Program-made: the position numbers and the translations under genes | Notes under the pieces: generated by a model | The model's input: the letters and a program-made list of their open reading frames with translations, nothing else | Told to the model about the DNA's origin: nothing | Databases searched by the model: none | Assembly (NCBI GenBank): GCA_964556475.1 | Contig: CAZKVU010000006.1 | Coordinates: 1-64,000 of the forward strand | Length of the DNA stretch: 64,000 nt | Reading direction: 5' to 3' | DNA from: CAZKVU01 sp964556475 | GTDB lineage: Bacteria > Patescibacteriota > Microgenomatia > UBA1406 > HO2-37-13b | Shown: in pieces, positions 1-9,003 of the stretch | Position numbering within the stretch: position 1 is the first letter of the stretch | Layout of the letters: each line of letters opens with the position of its first letter

Positions 1-2013
1 GAAGTTGCGCAGCTGAAAAAAAACGTCCTCATTATCTTGCCGATGGCATTTATAAGCATCATTGTCATGATTTGGGAAATTGGCTCGATCCAATTTAAGG
101 TGTTTCCGGAGATGTCTGACATACTGATGGAGTTTATTCACCACCTGCTCCCTATTTTTGCAACATATAGCCTGTTTGTCATCGGATTGCCATATATAAA
201 AGGAATGATCCGTTTTTTCAGATACTTTGTCGCGGATATGGACAGTCTCGTTGGCATTGGTACCTCAGTCGCATTTTTATATAGCTTTATTATTACGGCG
301 TTTGAACCATCGCTTGAAGGTTTAATCAATGTTAAACAAACCTACTACGATGTCACGATTGTTGTCATCGCATTCATTACGCTTGGAAAGTATCTGGAGG
401 CACGATCAAAACTTGCAACAGGAGAAGCTATTGAAAAACTTGTCCATTTGCAGGCAAAAAATGCACTTGTCATTCGTGATGGGGCTGAAATTGAAATTCC
501 AATCGAAGAAGTTGTTATTGATGATATTGTCATCGTAAAACCTGGACAAAAAATTCCTATTGATGGAGTTGTTGTCGAGGGAAGTTCTTCAGTGGACGAA
601 TCAATGTTAACTGGCGAATCACTTCCAATCGATAAACATGTTGGGGATCCCGTTGTCGGTGCAACAATGAACAACCAGGGTTATCTCAAAATCCAGGTAA
701 CAAAAATCGGACAGGATACTGTTTTGTCGCACATTATTAAACTCGTTGAAAATGCACAAGGATCGAAAGCACCGATTGAACGGATGGCAGATAAAGTTTC
801 TGCAATTTTTGTTCCTATTGTTTTCGGTGTCGCAATATTAGTATTCGTTACATGGATTTCTATTGGCAGCCCACTGATAGGATTTTCTCAGGCACTTGTA
901 ATTGGTATGCTCAGTTTTGTCGGCATTCTGGTTATTGCATGTCCGTGTGCGATGGGACTTGCAACACCAACAGCAATTATTGTTGGCGTTGGAAAAGCAG
1001 CGCAAAACGGTATTCTTATCAAAAACGCTGAAAATCTGGAAAAATTCAGCACGGTAAATTATGTTGTTATGGACAAAACAGGAACCTTAACGAATGGTGT
1101 ACCAGCTGTAACTGATGTTGTTCCAGCGCATGAAGCCGATCTAAACAAAATTCTGCAAGTAGCCGGCTCACTGGAAAAAAAATCCGAACACCCTCTTGGA
1201 AAAGCGATAACCGACGATATAAAACTGAAAAATATTGATGCCCTTCCAGTTGACTCATTCTCCAATATGGAGGGGAAAGGCGTTAAAGGAATTATAGAGT
1301 CTCGAGAATATTATGCAGGAAACATTCGACTCGCTCATGAAATGAATATAGAAGTTAATGATGCAATCGTTCAGGAATATACTGCTCAAGGAAAAACTCC
1401 GATACTCCTCATTGCGGATAGCGCAATTCAAGGATATATTTTCGTCGCAGATACAATAAAAGATCAGGCGACTCAAACAATTAAAGATCTTCATACTTTA
1501 GGGATCAAAGTCGCAATGTTAACAGGAGATAATAAAAAAACTGCTGATTATATAGCGCAGCGCATTGGCATTGATCACGTTATTGCAGAAGTATTACCAA
1601 AAGATAAAGCCGATGAAATTGTCAAAATACAACAATCTGGAAATATCGTTGCGATGGTTGGCGACGGCATAAACGATGCGCCAGCCCTTGCAGCCGCTGA
1701 TGTTGGTGTTGCTATGGGAACTGGTACTGATGTGGCGATTGAATCAGCAGGCGTTACTTTACTCAGTGGTGATATTGCGAAACTGCCGATAAGTATCAGC
1801 ATCGCCCGTGCAACCATGAAAGTGGTCAAACAAAATCTATTCTGGGCATTCTTTTACAATATTGTTGGCATTCCAATTGCCGCAGGAGCACTCTATCCAT
1901 TTTTCGGTATTCTTTTGAATCCTGCTTTTGCCGGTGCAGCAATGGGTTTCAGTAGTGTTTCGGTGGTATTGAATTCCCTTCGACTCAAAAGAGCAAATCT
2001 TCATATACAATGA
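1..2013 (+). CDS. copA: Copper-exporting P1B-type ATPase (5'-truncated)
   Basis: Heavy-metal P-type ATPase that would export Cu(I) across the cytoplasmic membrane using ATP. The reading frame is open from base 1, so the N-terminus (metal-binding domain and first helices) lies outside the window and 670 residues are visible. Motifs in order: actuator TGES at about 204-207, intramembrane CPC at 314-316, phosphorylation motif DKTGT at 358-362, and hinge GDGIND at 554-559. The last helices carry YN and MGFSS..N, the pattern of the Cu(I) (P1B-1) subgroup. It ends 28 nt before the next gene on the same strand. Family is very sure; copper specificity is inferred from the helix motifs. Confidence 0.95.
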   Translation, partial: EVAQLKKNVLIILPMAFISIIVMIWEIGSIQFKVFPEMSDILMEFIHHLLPIFATYSLFVIGLPYIKGMIRFFRYFVADMDSLVGIGTSVAFLYSFIITAFEPSLEGLINVKQTYYDVTIVVIAFITLGKYLEARSKLATGEAIEKLVHLQAKNALVIRDGAEIEIPIEEVVIDDIVIVKPGQKIPIDGVVVEGSSSVDESMLTGESLPIDKHVGDPVVGATMNNQGYLKIQVTKIGQDTVLSHIIKLVENAQGSKAPIERMADKVSAIFVPIVFGVAILVFVTWISIGSPLIGFSQALVIGMLSFVGILVIACPCAMGLATPTAIIVGVGKAAQNGILIKNAENLEKFSTVNYVVMDKTGTLTNGVPAVTDVVPAHEADLNKILQVAGSLEKKSEHPLGKAITDDIKLKNIDALPVDSFSNMEGKGVKGIIESREYYAGNIRLAHEMNIEVNDAIVQEYTAQGKTPILLIADSAIQGYIFVADTIKDQATQTIKDLHTLGIKVAMLTGDNKKTADYIAQRIGIDHVIAEVLPKDKADEIVKIQQSGNIVAMVGDGINDAPALAAADVGVAMGTGTDVAIESAGVTLLSGDIAKLPISISIARATMKVVKQNLFWAFFYNIVGIPIAAGALYPFFGILLNPAFAGAAMGFSSVSVVLNSLRLKRANLHIQ

Positions 2014-2041
2014 AAGTACTTATTCGTTAATATTTTAAGCT

Positions 2042-2533
2042 ATGCAAAAAATAACGCCATTTCTCTGGTTTGATAAAAATTGTGAAGAAGCGATGAATTT
2101 CTATGTATCAATATTTAAGGATTCGAAAATTGTATCCATCAAAAGATATCCTGATGGGCCGCTTGAAGAACCTATGAAGGGCATGGAAGGCAAAGTTTTG
2201 ACTGCTGTATTTGAACTGCTTGGCCAACGGTTTATGGCCTTAGATGGCGGGCCGTACTTTAAACCAACAGGCGCCGTATCGTTTTATGTTGAATGTGTCG
2301 ATCAAGCAGAAGTTGATGAGTATTGGAATAAATTAACTGAAGGCGGTGATGAAAAAAGCCAGCAATGCGGGTGGCTCTTGGATAAATTTGGTTTTTCCTG
2401 GCAAATTATTCCAGAGGCTTTGCCGCGATTACTCAATGATCCTGACCCGGAAAAAGCCGGACGAGTTATGCAAGCGATGCTACAGATGAAGAAAATAATC
2501 GTCGCAGACTTAGAAAAAGCAGCTCAGGGATAA
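2042..2533 (+). CDS. VOC family protein, PhnB-like
   Basis: A 163-residue vicinal-oxygen-chelate fold protein of the PhnB / '3-demethylubiquinone-9 3-methyltransferase' type. The N-terminal ITPFLWFD...A..FY.SIF pattern, the GG.YF segment near residue 75 and the C-terminal CGWL.DKFG.SWQI stretch are typical. Despite the old name, members are not methyltransferases and most have no known substrate. It follows the copper ATPase closely, so the two may be cotranscribed. No functional link is evident. Confidence 0.85.
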   Translation: MQKITPFLWFDKNCEEAMNFYVSIFKDSKIVSIKRYPDGPLEEPMKGMEGKVLTAVFELLGQRFMALDGGPYFKPTGAVSFYVECVDQAEVDEYWNKLTEGGDEKSQQCGWLLDKFGFSWQIIPEALPRLLNDPDPEKAGRVMQAMLQMKKIIVADLEKAAQG

Positions 2534-2535
2534 AT

Positions 2536-3171
2536 TTAATATCCTCTCTTTTCGATTTCCTGCATGCTCCCAATCGCAGCATCCATTTTTTGTTTAGATT
2601 GGTCAGCTTCTCGCTGTTGCGAGGCCTTTGCATCAAGATAAATATTAGAACCTGTTTGCTCGTATTGAGCCTGATAATCCTGAACACCATCTAAATGGAA
2701 TTCATAAAAAGTTTTTGCAGAGGAATAATCGTAGCCCAAATTTACCAGTTGATTGTAATCTGATTGAGAGTAACATAATGTTGAAGATGAACCATCTAAA
2801 TGAGGCACTGTGTATTTAAAACAATCGCGCGCTTGAACAGCAGGCTGTTTATAAACTGGCTTTGGTTGCTCTACACGTGTTTGAGTTGATTGATCCTCAG
2901 TATTGTTAGTCTGATTCTCGTCATACATTTGCGTTTGATCATTAGAATATGATGTTGAAGCAGCTGTTGATTCAAAATCAGTCGCAAATAAATCATCCCA
3001 TACTTGTTGCACAGCAAAATCCATCACATATTTAACATCATGAACATACGGGCGGGTATACACAAAATACGAACTTGCAAAAGCGCTTGTTAGGACAATT
3101 GTCAGTAAAATAGTGACGAGAATTCGAGCGCGTCGATGTACAGATTGCATATTCATAATGCGTTGTATCAA
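2536..3171 (-). CDS. Hypothetical membrane-anchored protein downstream of lemA
   Basis: Up to 211 residues with one N-terminal transmembrane segment (about residues 18-38), then a polar, Gln/Ser/Thr-rich presumably extracytoplasmic part with two Cys near the middle (about 117 and 133). I do not recognise the family. The outermost start is a TTG two bases after the lemA stop; ATG codons 15 and 21 nt further in are alternatives. It directly follows lemA, so the two probably form an operon. Its end lies 2 nt from the convergent VOC gene. Confidence 0.6.
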   Translation of the reverse strand: MIQRIMNMQSVHRRARILVTILLTIVLTSAFASSYFVYTRPYVHDVKYVMDFAVQQVWDDLFATDFESTAASTSYSNDQTQMYDENQTNNTEDQSTQTRVEQPKPVYKQPAVQARDCFKYTVPHLDGSSSTLCYSQSDYNQLVNLGYDYSSAKTFYEFHLDGVQDYQAQYEQTGSNIYLDAKASQQREADQSKQKMDAAIGSMQEIEKRGY

Positions 3172-3172
3172 C

Positions 3173-3712
3173 TTAGCTTAGTTGGAAGAACGCTTCATCC
3201 TTAAAGCCTAATGTTGATGCAATAAGTAAATTTGGGAATGTTTGAATAGAGTTGTTGTATGTCTGAACAGATTGATTATATTGTTCACGGTAATGAGCAA
3301 TTCTTCCTTCAATCTCTTTAAGATCATTGCTTAAATCCTGAAAATTCTTGCTTGCTTGCACATTTGGATATGATTCAACAACCATCATGATAGAACGCAG
3401 AGTGTTAGCGAGCATATTATCAACTTTTGAGGTATCTTTTACACCTTCAGATTTCTCTAATGCAGCACGTGCTTCAGCAACACCTTGGAACGTTTCTTTT
3501 TCGTGTTTCGAGTAGTCTTTTACAAGACTGATAAGTCTGTCAGCTAGCTCAATTTTCTGTTTAACTTGAATATTAATATCTGAAAGATCAGTTTTAATCT
3601 GATTATGTTTTACCACGAGTTGGTTATAGGTTTGCCAGATCCAAATAAGTAAAACTGCAGAAACGGCACCAATAGCGGCAAAGATTTGAAAGAAATTATT
3701 TATCGTGATCAT
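3173..3712 (-). CDS. lemA: LemA family protein
   Basis: About 179 residues. One N-terminal transmembrane helix (about 5-25) is followed by the LemA helical bundle: YNQLVVKHNQIK, ARAALEKSEG, SYPNVQASKNFQDL and YNNSIQTFPNLLIA are all characteristic. LemA proteins are widespread membrane-anchored helical proteins of poorly defined role. I chose the ATG at 3712 because a TATACT box lies about 10 nt upstream of it; an in-frame ATG at 3751 would fall upstream of that box. Divergent from the glycosyltransferase that starts at 3800. Confidence 0.93.
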   Translation of the reverse strand: MITINNFFQIFAAIGAVSAVLLIWIWQTYNQLVVKHNQIKTDLSDINIQVKQKIELADRLISLVKDYSKHEKETFQGVAEARAALEKSEGVKDTSKVDNMLANTLRSIMMVVESYPNVQASKNFQDLSNDLKEIEGRIAHYREQYNQSVQTYNNSIQTFPNLLIASTLGFKDEAFFQLS

Positions 3713-3799
3713 AGTATAACAAAGTATAACATAGGAATGAGCCATTTTCAATACTGGATATGTAGATTTATAAACCCGAGTATGCTATACTATCGGTTT
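3713..3799. promoter_or_regulatory. Divergent promoter region lemA / glycosyltransferase
   Basis: An 87-bp intergenic space. On the plus strand TATACT at 3786-3791 ends 8 nt before the ATG at 3800. On the minus strand two TATACT-like boxes lie within about 20 nt of the lemA start. No clear -35 or Shine-Dalgarno sequence is seen for either gene. Confidence 0.55.
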
Positions 3800-5422
3800 A
3801 TGAAGTCTAGAAACGAACACAGAAAGTTCCTCATGTCTAGAAAAGAGCAATTTATCTATTCAATATTGCTGCTCCTTGGTGGGGCAGTTACATTTATATT
3901 TGGACTTATCTGGTTCAACCCCCATAATATTCCAAATAACTTTAATAATGCCACGCATATTCTCGATTTTATTCTATTCTCACTACTATCCTATATAGTA
4001 TGGTATCAAGTCATTAACGAGATTTTTTACTGGTATACCGCGGCTCACATGGTTGTACCAAAGAAACAAAAACCAGAAAAAGGCCTTAGCGTTGCTTTTT
4101 TAACGGCATTTGTTCCTGGAAGTGAGTCATATGAAATTCTCGAAAGAAATCTTAAAGCAATGACAGCAGTGGAGTACCCTCATGATTGCTGGTTACTTGA
4201 TGAAGGGAATGACCCGATTGCAAAAAATATTTGTAGAAAATATGGAGTGAAACATTTCTCCAGAAAAGGATTAGATCATTACAATACCGAACAGGGGCCA
4301 TATAAGAAAAAAACTAAAGGTGGAAACTATAATTCATGGTTTGATCAATATGGTTTGAGCTATCATATTGTGGCACAGGTCGATGTCGATTTTGTCCCAA
4401 AGAAAAATTTCCTAACATCTACGCTTGGTTATTTCAAAGATCCAGATGTTGCCTTTGTCGGAACACCTCAGATTTATGGTAATGAAAACGACTCATGGAT
4501 TGTCAGAGGAGCTGCAGAACAGGCATTTCCGTTTTATGGACCAACACAAAGGGGCTTAGATAAATTCAACATGTCGCTATTTATAGGTGCCAATCACGTA
4601 TTCCGTTCAGTTGCACATAATGATATTGAAGGGTATTCAGGACACATCGTTGAAGATCATCTTACAGGAATGCATATTTATAAGAAAAAATGGAAAAGCG
4701 TGTATTTACCGAAAATCTTAGCTATTGGTGATGGGCCATCTACATGGGAATCATACTTTAACCAGCAGATGAGATGGTCATATGGCTTAATTGATATTTT
4801 GTTCAATCATAGTTTCAAGATATTCACAAAGATGAGATTTCGTCACTTTGTGCATTATTTTATCCTTCAGCAGTATTATTTTTATGGCATTGCACAAGGT
4901 ATTGCGGTAATTTTACTGTTCTTATATTTCGTTTTTGGAATTAGGACAACTGATCTTCCATTAGTACTGCTTCTTAAGATATACCTTCCTCTATTAATTG
5001 TGCAGGGCATTATTTCCCTTTGGCTTCAACGATTTTTTATTGAACCTGAAAATGAAAAAGGATTCCACATAAGAGCAAAGCTGCTTAATCTAGCAGTCTG
5101 GCCTGTTTATTTACTTGCATTTTTCTGCGTACTTATCGGCAAAAAAATTCAATACAAAGTTACTGCAAAGGGTAACTATTCATATTCACCGCCGCATATT
5201 TCGCTTTTTTATCCACATCTCGTATTAGGTTCGATTACAGCAATCGGTCTGTATATCGGTCACTTAATGAACCATTATGCATTTCATCTCGTATTCTTTG
5301 CACTTCTCAATACAATCAGTATGCTTGGCTTTTTCTTCTATGCTGTACTTGAAAATGTAGTATTCCTTCTTAAAAAGTCAGACTTGAAAAGCCTGTCTTT
5401 TAGATCTTTCTTCTTGCTATAA
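3800..5422 (+). CDS. Cellulose-synthase-like family 2 glycosyltransferase
   Basis: Membrane-embedded processive-type GT2 enzyme (540 residues). Two N-terminal helices precede a cytoplasmic GT-A domain with the metal-binding DVD at about 195-197, an ED pair in VEDHLTGMH near 283 and the QQMRW (Q..RW) acceptor motif at 322-326. At least five C-terminal helices follow. Members polymerise or transfer sugars from nucleotide donors to surface polysaccharide; the sugar here is unknown. The start is chosen 8 nt after a TATACT box; an upstream in-frame ATG at 3686 would overlap lemA. The MFS gene follows after 10 nt. A second enzyme of this type lies at 9838-11832. Confidence 0.88.
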   Translation: MKSRNEHRKFLMSRKEQFIYSILLLLGGAVTFIFGLIWFNPHNIPNNFNNATHILDFILFSLLSYIVWYQVINEIFYWYTAAHMVVPKKQKPEKGLSVAFLTAFVPGSESYEILERNLKAMTAVEYPHDCWLLDEGNDPIAKNICRKYGVKHFSRKGLDHYNTEQGPYKKKTKGGNYNSWFDQYGLSYHIVAQVDVDFVPKKNFLTSTLGYFKDPDVAFVGTPQIYGNENDSWIVRGAAEQAFPFYGPTQRGLDKFNMSLFIGANHVFRSVAHNDIEGYSGHIVEDHLTGMHIYKKKWKSVYLPKILAIGDGPSTWESYFNQQMRWSYGLIDILFNHSFKIFTKMRFRHFVHYFILQQYYFYGIAQGIAVILLFLYFVFGIRTTDLPLVLLLKIYLPLLIVQGIISLWLQRFFIEPENEKGFHIRAKLLNLAVWPVYLLAFFCVLIGKKIQYKVTAKGNYSYSPPHISLFYPHLVLGSITAIGLYIGHLMNHYAFHLVFFALLNTISMLGFFFYAVLENVVFLLKKSDLKSLSFRSFFLL

Positions 5423-5432
5423 TGAAATTCCT

Positions 5433-6617
5433 ATGCTGAGGAAAAATCGAAATCTGCTTATTATCGCCTTAATTGCTCTTGTCAATATGTTGGGATATGG
5501 AATCATCATCCCTATTATTTATTCATACTCAAAACACTACGGTTTGACTGATTTTCAAAATGGATTGTTGTTTGCACTTTTCTCTATATGTCAATTTATT
5601 TCTACACCAATTATCGGACGTCTCTCAGATAAGTATGGACGACGCCCGCTTTTGCTTATTTCTATCATTGGAACAATGGTTTCATTTCTCATGATGGCGT
5701 TTGCCCCAAGCGCCATTTTTGTATTCTTAGCGCGAGCACTTGATGGATTAACCGCAGGTAATATCCCTGTCGCATTTGCAGTAATTTCAGATACAGCTGA
5801 ACCGGAAGACCGGGCACGGGCATTTGGTTTAATCGGAGCAGCATTCAGTTTCGGCTTTATTTTTGGCCCTGCTATTTCAGCTGTAACTGTGGGTTATTCA
5901 GAAGCGCTTCCATTCCTTATTGCCGCAGGGATTACAGCTGTTGCTGCACTTATGACAGCGCTGTTCCTCCCTGAAACTAATAAACACATGGGCGAAGTTA
6001 AACAGGCAAAACTGTTTGACATACCTAAACTATGGCACACGCTATTCGATCCCAATGTCGGTGCAACCTTTATAATCTCATTGGTATTTTTCCTTGCATT
6101 CTCATGTGCAATTATTTTCGGATTCCAGCCATTTACTATAAATGTTCTAAAATTAACCACGTCCCAAAATGCCCTATTGTTTACGATGTTTGGAATTATT
6201 GGACTACTGGCACAGACACTCTTTGTTGGTCGCTTTACAAAATTATTTGGCATGAAAAAAGCATTTACCATCTCGCTCTTTTTTATAACGTTTGCCTTTG
6301 TCGCAATGTTCTTCTCACATACCATTGGATTATTCTTAATTGCAGCCGCTATTTTATCTATCGCCAACAGTGTTGCTCAAACTCTGATAACAACTATTTT
6401 GTCGCAGGAAACCGACGCAAAATCTCAAGGCACGATGATGGGATTAAACGCGTCGTATCAAAGTATTGGCATGATTGTCGGACCGATCATCGGTGGACTT
6501 ATAGCAACAATTGCAATTCCATTTACTTTTCTTGCAGGAGCAGCCTTAATGACTGTCTGTATTATTTTGTCACATAACATCTTACGTCCAGGAATACGTA
6601 AAGAATCAGCTTTTTAG
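5433..6617 (+). CDS. MFS transporter, TetA-like (DHA1)
   Basis: A 394-residue major facilitator with about 12 hydrophobic segments. The loop 2-3 signature GRLSDKYGRRP, the TM4 region ARALDGLTAGN and the GP motif (FGFIFGPAI) of drug:H+ antiporters are present, as in the TetA/multidrug group. Substrate is unknown; TetA resemblance alone does not show tetracycline export. TATAAT at 5418-5423 overlaps the end of the preceding gene and lies 9 nt before the ATG, so it may have its own leaderless transcript. Confidence 0.9.
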   Translation: MLRKNRNLLIIALIALVNMLGYGIIIPIIYSYSKHYGLTDFQNGLLFALFSICQFISTPIIGRLSDKYGRRPLLLISIIGTMVSFLMMAFAPSAIFVFLARALDGLTAGNIPVAFAVISDTAEPEDRARAFGLIGAAFSFGFIFGPAISAVTVGYSEALPFLIAAGITAVAALMTALFLPETNKHMGEVKQAKLFDIPKLWHTLFDPNVGATFIISLVFFLAFSCAIIFGFQPFTINVLKLTTSQNALLFTMFGIIGLLAQTLFVGRFTKLFGMKKAFTISLFFITFAFVAMFFSHTIGLFLIAAAILSIANSVAQTLITTILSQETDAKSQGTMMGLNASYQSIGMIVGPIIGGLIATIAIPFTFLAGAALMTVCIILSHNILRPGIRKESAF

Positions 6618-6624
6618 AATTGGC

Positions 6625-6810
6625 TTAGTAGAGAGATCCACCGCTTCCGTAGCTCAGTTTATATCCAATAATAAGGCCGATAATTCCACCTATACCGTTT
6701 CCGATTAGAGATGACATCGATAGTACCTGCGATCCAAACAAGACCGGAACATATCCACCGATTGTTGAAAAAATCATAACTGAAACGCCAATAATTATTT
6801 TTGGTGACAT
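6625..6810 (-). CDS. Small two-helix membrane protein
   Basis: A 61-residue protein with two predicted membrane segments (about 5-25 and 35-52) joined by a short loop and a Gly/Ser-rich tail. No known family. It lies 7 nt downstream of the hydrolase-fusion gene on the same strand and is convergent with the MFS gene, which supports it being real. Function unknown. Confidence 0.55.
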   Translation of the reverse strand: MSPKIIIGVSVMIFSTIGGYVPVLFGSQVLSMSSLIGNGIGGIIGLIIGYKLSYGSGGSLY

Positions 6811-6817
6811 GCAATGA

Positions 6818-8029
6818 TTATACGCCTTTTTTGTAAGTGTGTAAAAATTGTTCGATATCAGTTGTCAGATTATGAATACGAACTGATTTAGTTAGAATTG
6901 TCTTTTGAATGTTTGCCGCCCAGTCTAAATCCTGCTTCCGGCTACTTAAGCGAACTTGCTGAACTCTCCCCATTGTATCCATAGGAACAAAACAAACATA
7001 GTCATTATCCCAGACTCCAAAGTCAATACTCGCCCCTTCCTCTTTTTGTGCCAACTCATCAAGTACATCGCTCTCCCAGCAAAGGTATATTTCGATCCCT
7101 GCTTCAAAATCCTTTTCAATCTGTTCTTTCATTTCAGCTCTTTCCAGATTCTCTGGTTTGTCAACAATAAAAACACGGATAAAATGTTCTACTCGTTTTG
7201 CAGCCTTACGTGCTTCAATCATATATTTTGACTGTGAATCCCAAAAATGTGTTCGCGTTGAAAATGTTGCAAATCCATGTTTCCGTAAATTTCGAAAGTG
7301 GAAAATACCTTCATACTGCACTTCATCAGGATTAAGGTAAATCATTTCTTCTGTTGATCCGGTTGTGTAAGGCACAGCGAACAATTCACGGCGGTGTTCA
7401 AGAAATCGTTGATAGAGCGATAGGTCAATTCGCGATTTACATAATTCGAGTACAAGTGGGAATTCGTTCAGATTAACTTCGCTATTCATATGAGCTGCTT
7501 TTTGAACAGTTATAATTGAACTTCCGAGCTTTTCAGCAAATTGTTTTGGTTGTTCACTCGGAACATAGGGGTCATTATCAGAAAAGAGTACATATGATGT
7601 TGGGATGAGCACTTGTAGTTTGTTGAAGTCAAAATTATTATTATAAAAATCCTTATTAACAACATCAAACTGCCATTCAGTACCAAGCTTTGTCAAAAAT
7701 GGAGATACAAAAATTGCACTATCGAGTTTAAGTTTATATTTTTCTACAACATGCAAAATGAATAAAGGACCTAATGAATGTCCTACAAAGCAGAGTTTAT
7801 CAGCAGCCTTTATTTCCGGAAGGTATTTTTCAAACTCGTGTAGCCAATTTTCAAGAGTTTGATTGTGAGCTTTTCCGCTAGTACCTTGATTGGTTATATC
7901 CTCCCATGAATCCACAGAAAACGCTGGCGCGATAACACTTTGTCCTAAACTCTCAAGTCTTTCCTTAAGATCAGGAAACCAGTTTTTTTCCGGACTTCCA
8001 AAAGCGCCATGGAATATGACAAAAAGCAT
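6818..8029 (-). CDS. RBBP9/YdeN-like alpha/beta hydrolase fused to an unknown C-terminal domain
   Basis: 403 residues. The first ~190 form a small alpha/beta hydrolase: FHGAFGSPEKNW oxyanion region, nucleophile elbow GHSLG (Ser near 88), an Asp in SDNDPYVPS near 155 and a His in KAAHMNSE near 180, as in RBBP9/YdeN serine hydrolases. Residues ~200-403 form a separate, soluble, charged domain that I cannot assign. The minus-strand start has TATAAT (8036-8041) 6 nt upstream. Hydrolase fold and triad are well supported; substrate unknown. Confidence 0.8.
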   Translation of the reverse strand: MLFVIFHGAFGSPEKNWFPDLKERLESLGQSVIAPAFSVDSWEDITNQGTSGKAHNQTLENWLHEFEKYLPEIKAADKLCFVGHSLGPLFILHVVEKYKLKLDSAIFVSPFLTKLGTEWQFDVVNKDFYNNNFDFNKLQVLIPTSYVLFSDNDPYVPSEQPKQFAEKLGSSIITVQKAAHMNSEVNLNEFPLVLELCKSRIDLSLYQRFLEHRRELFAVPYTTGSTEEMIYLNPDEVQYEGIFHFRNLRKHGFATFSTRTHFWDSQSKYMIEARKAAKRVEHFIRVFIVDKPENLERAEMKEQIEKDFEAGIEIYLCWESDVLDELAQKEEGASIDFGVWDNDYVCFVPMDTMGRVQQVRLSSRKQDLDWAANIQKTILTKSVRIHNLTTDIEQFLHTYKKGV

Positions 8030-8050
8030 AGATATATTATACTATGACAT

Positions 8051-8509
8051 TTACCCTATCAACGCCCCGGCATAATAGAAGTAATACATGACTTTCCCAT
8101 TCTGAGTAATTTCTTCGCTACCTTCAACTTCATCAATGTTTCCTGAGCCTGCATTTTCGTATACAAACCCATCATCCATTTCATATGTCACATTATTGCC
8201 CAGCCGTACCTTATCCCAATTATCAATAAGAGCTTTTCTCAGAACAGCATCAGCACCTTCCTCTGACATTTTCTCGAAATTTCCGTAGTATGACATGCTC
8301 CAAATTGGCTTGTTCTGATAATAGACTGTCTCGAGTCCTACAAATTTTCCGTTTCCCTGGTTATATACATCTCTATACAACCAGTCACCATCAGAAAATT
8401 CAAATTGCTTTGATCCAGCGAGCAACGGTTTAACTTCACCTACATTACCCGCATAGGTTTTTGTACGCGCAGTTAGAATAAAGTCTGTTAATTTCTTTTT
8501 ATCGATCAT
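8051..8509 (-). CDS. DUF5680-like protein
   Basis: A 152-residue soluble protein resembling the DUF5680 family (opening TDFILTARTKTYAGN, then an aromatic-rich WLYRDVYNQGN..FVGLETVYYQ..PIWSMSYYG core). Members are often found alone or fused to XRE regulators; their function is unknown. TATAAT (8517-8522 on the minus strand) ends 7 nt before the ATG. The family name is from memory of the motif pattern, so moderately sure. Confidence 0.7.
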   Translation of the reverse strand: MIDKKKLTDFILTARTKTYAGNVGEVKPLLAGSKQFEFSDGDWLYRDVYNQGNGKFVGLETVYYQNKPIWSMSYYGNFEKMSEEGADAVLRKALIDNWDKVRLGNNVTYEMDDGFVYENAGSGNIDEVEGSEEITQNGKVMYYFYYAGALIG

Positions 8510-8583
8510 TGCATCTATTATAATCCCCGCTGTAATAAATCTGATATGATATCAACAAACATTTATCATTTATTACTACGCTT

Positions 8584-8982
8584 ATGAAAAAAATGAATCC
8601 GGTAGTGCATTTTGAAATGCCGATGAAGGATATGGAAAGAATGAAAAAATTTTATGAATCAGCTTTTGGATGGGAAATGCAGCAAATGGGGGCAGAATAT
8701 GGAGATTATATTGTCGCGATGACAACCGAATCAGATGAAAATGGTCCTAAAAGATCTGGCGCTATCAATGGGGGATTTTATAAACTGGATAATAAACAAC
8801 AAGATGCAGCGCCATCTGTTGTTATTTCCGTAGATGATATTAAGGTAGCAATGGAAGATGTTAAGAACGCTGGTGGAAAAGTCCTTAGTGAAATCATGGA
8901 TATCCCTCATGTTGGCCAATATGTGGCGATTATGGACACCGAAGGCAATAGAGTTGGAATACTCCAACCAGCAAAAATGTAA
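8584..8982 (+). CDS. VOC (glyoxalase/bleomycin-resistance fold) protein
   Basis: A 132-residue single VOC domain. V.HFEMP..D..R...FY...FGWE at the N-terminus, VISVDDI..A...V..AGG in the middle and PHVGQYVAIMDTEGNRVGI at the end match the COG3324-type glyoxalase-like proteins. Potential metal ligands are His9 and the C-terminal Glu/Asp region. Substrate unknown. It sits alone between minus-strand genes. Confidence 0.85.
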   Translation: MKKMNPVVHFEMPMKDMERMKKFYESAFGWEMQQMGAEYGDYIVAMTTESDENGPKRSGAINGGFYKLDNKQQDAAPSVVISVDDIKVAMEDVKNAGGKVLSEIMDIPHVGQYVAIMDTEGNRVGILQPAKM

Positions 8983-9003
8983 ACTACGCGGTCAGAAGGA
9001 AAG

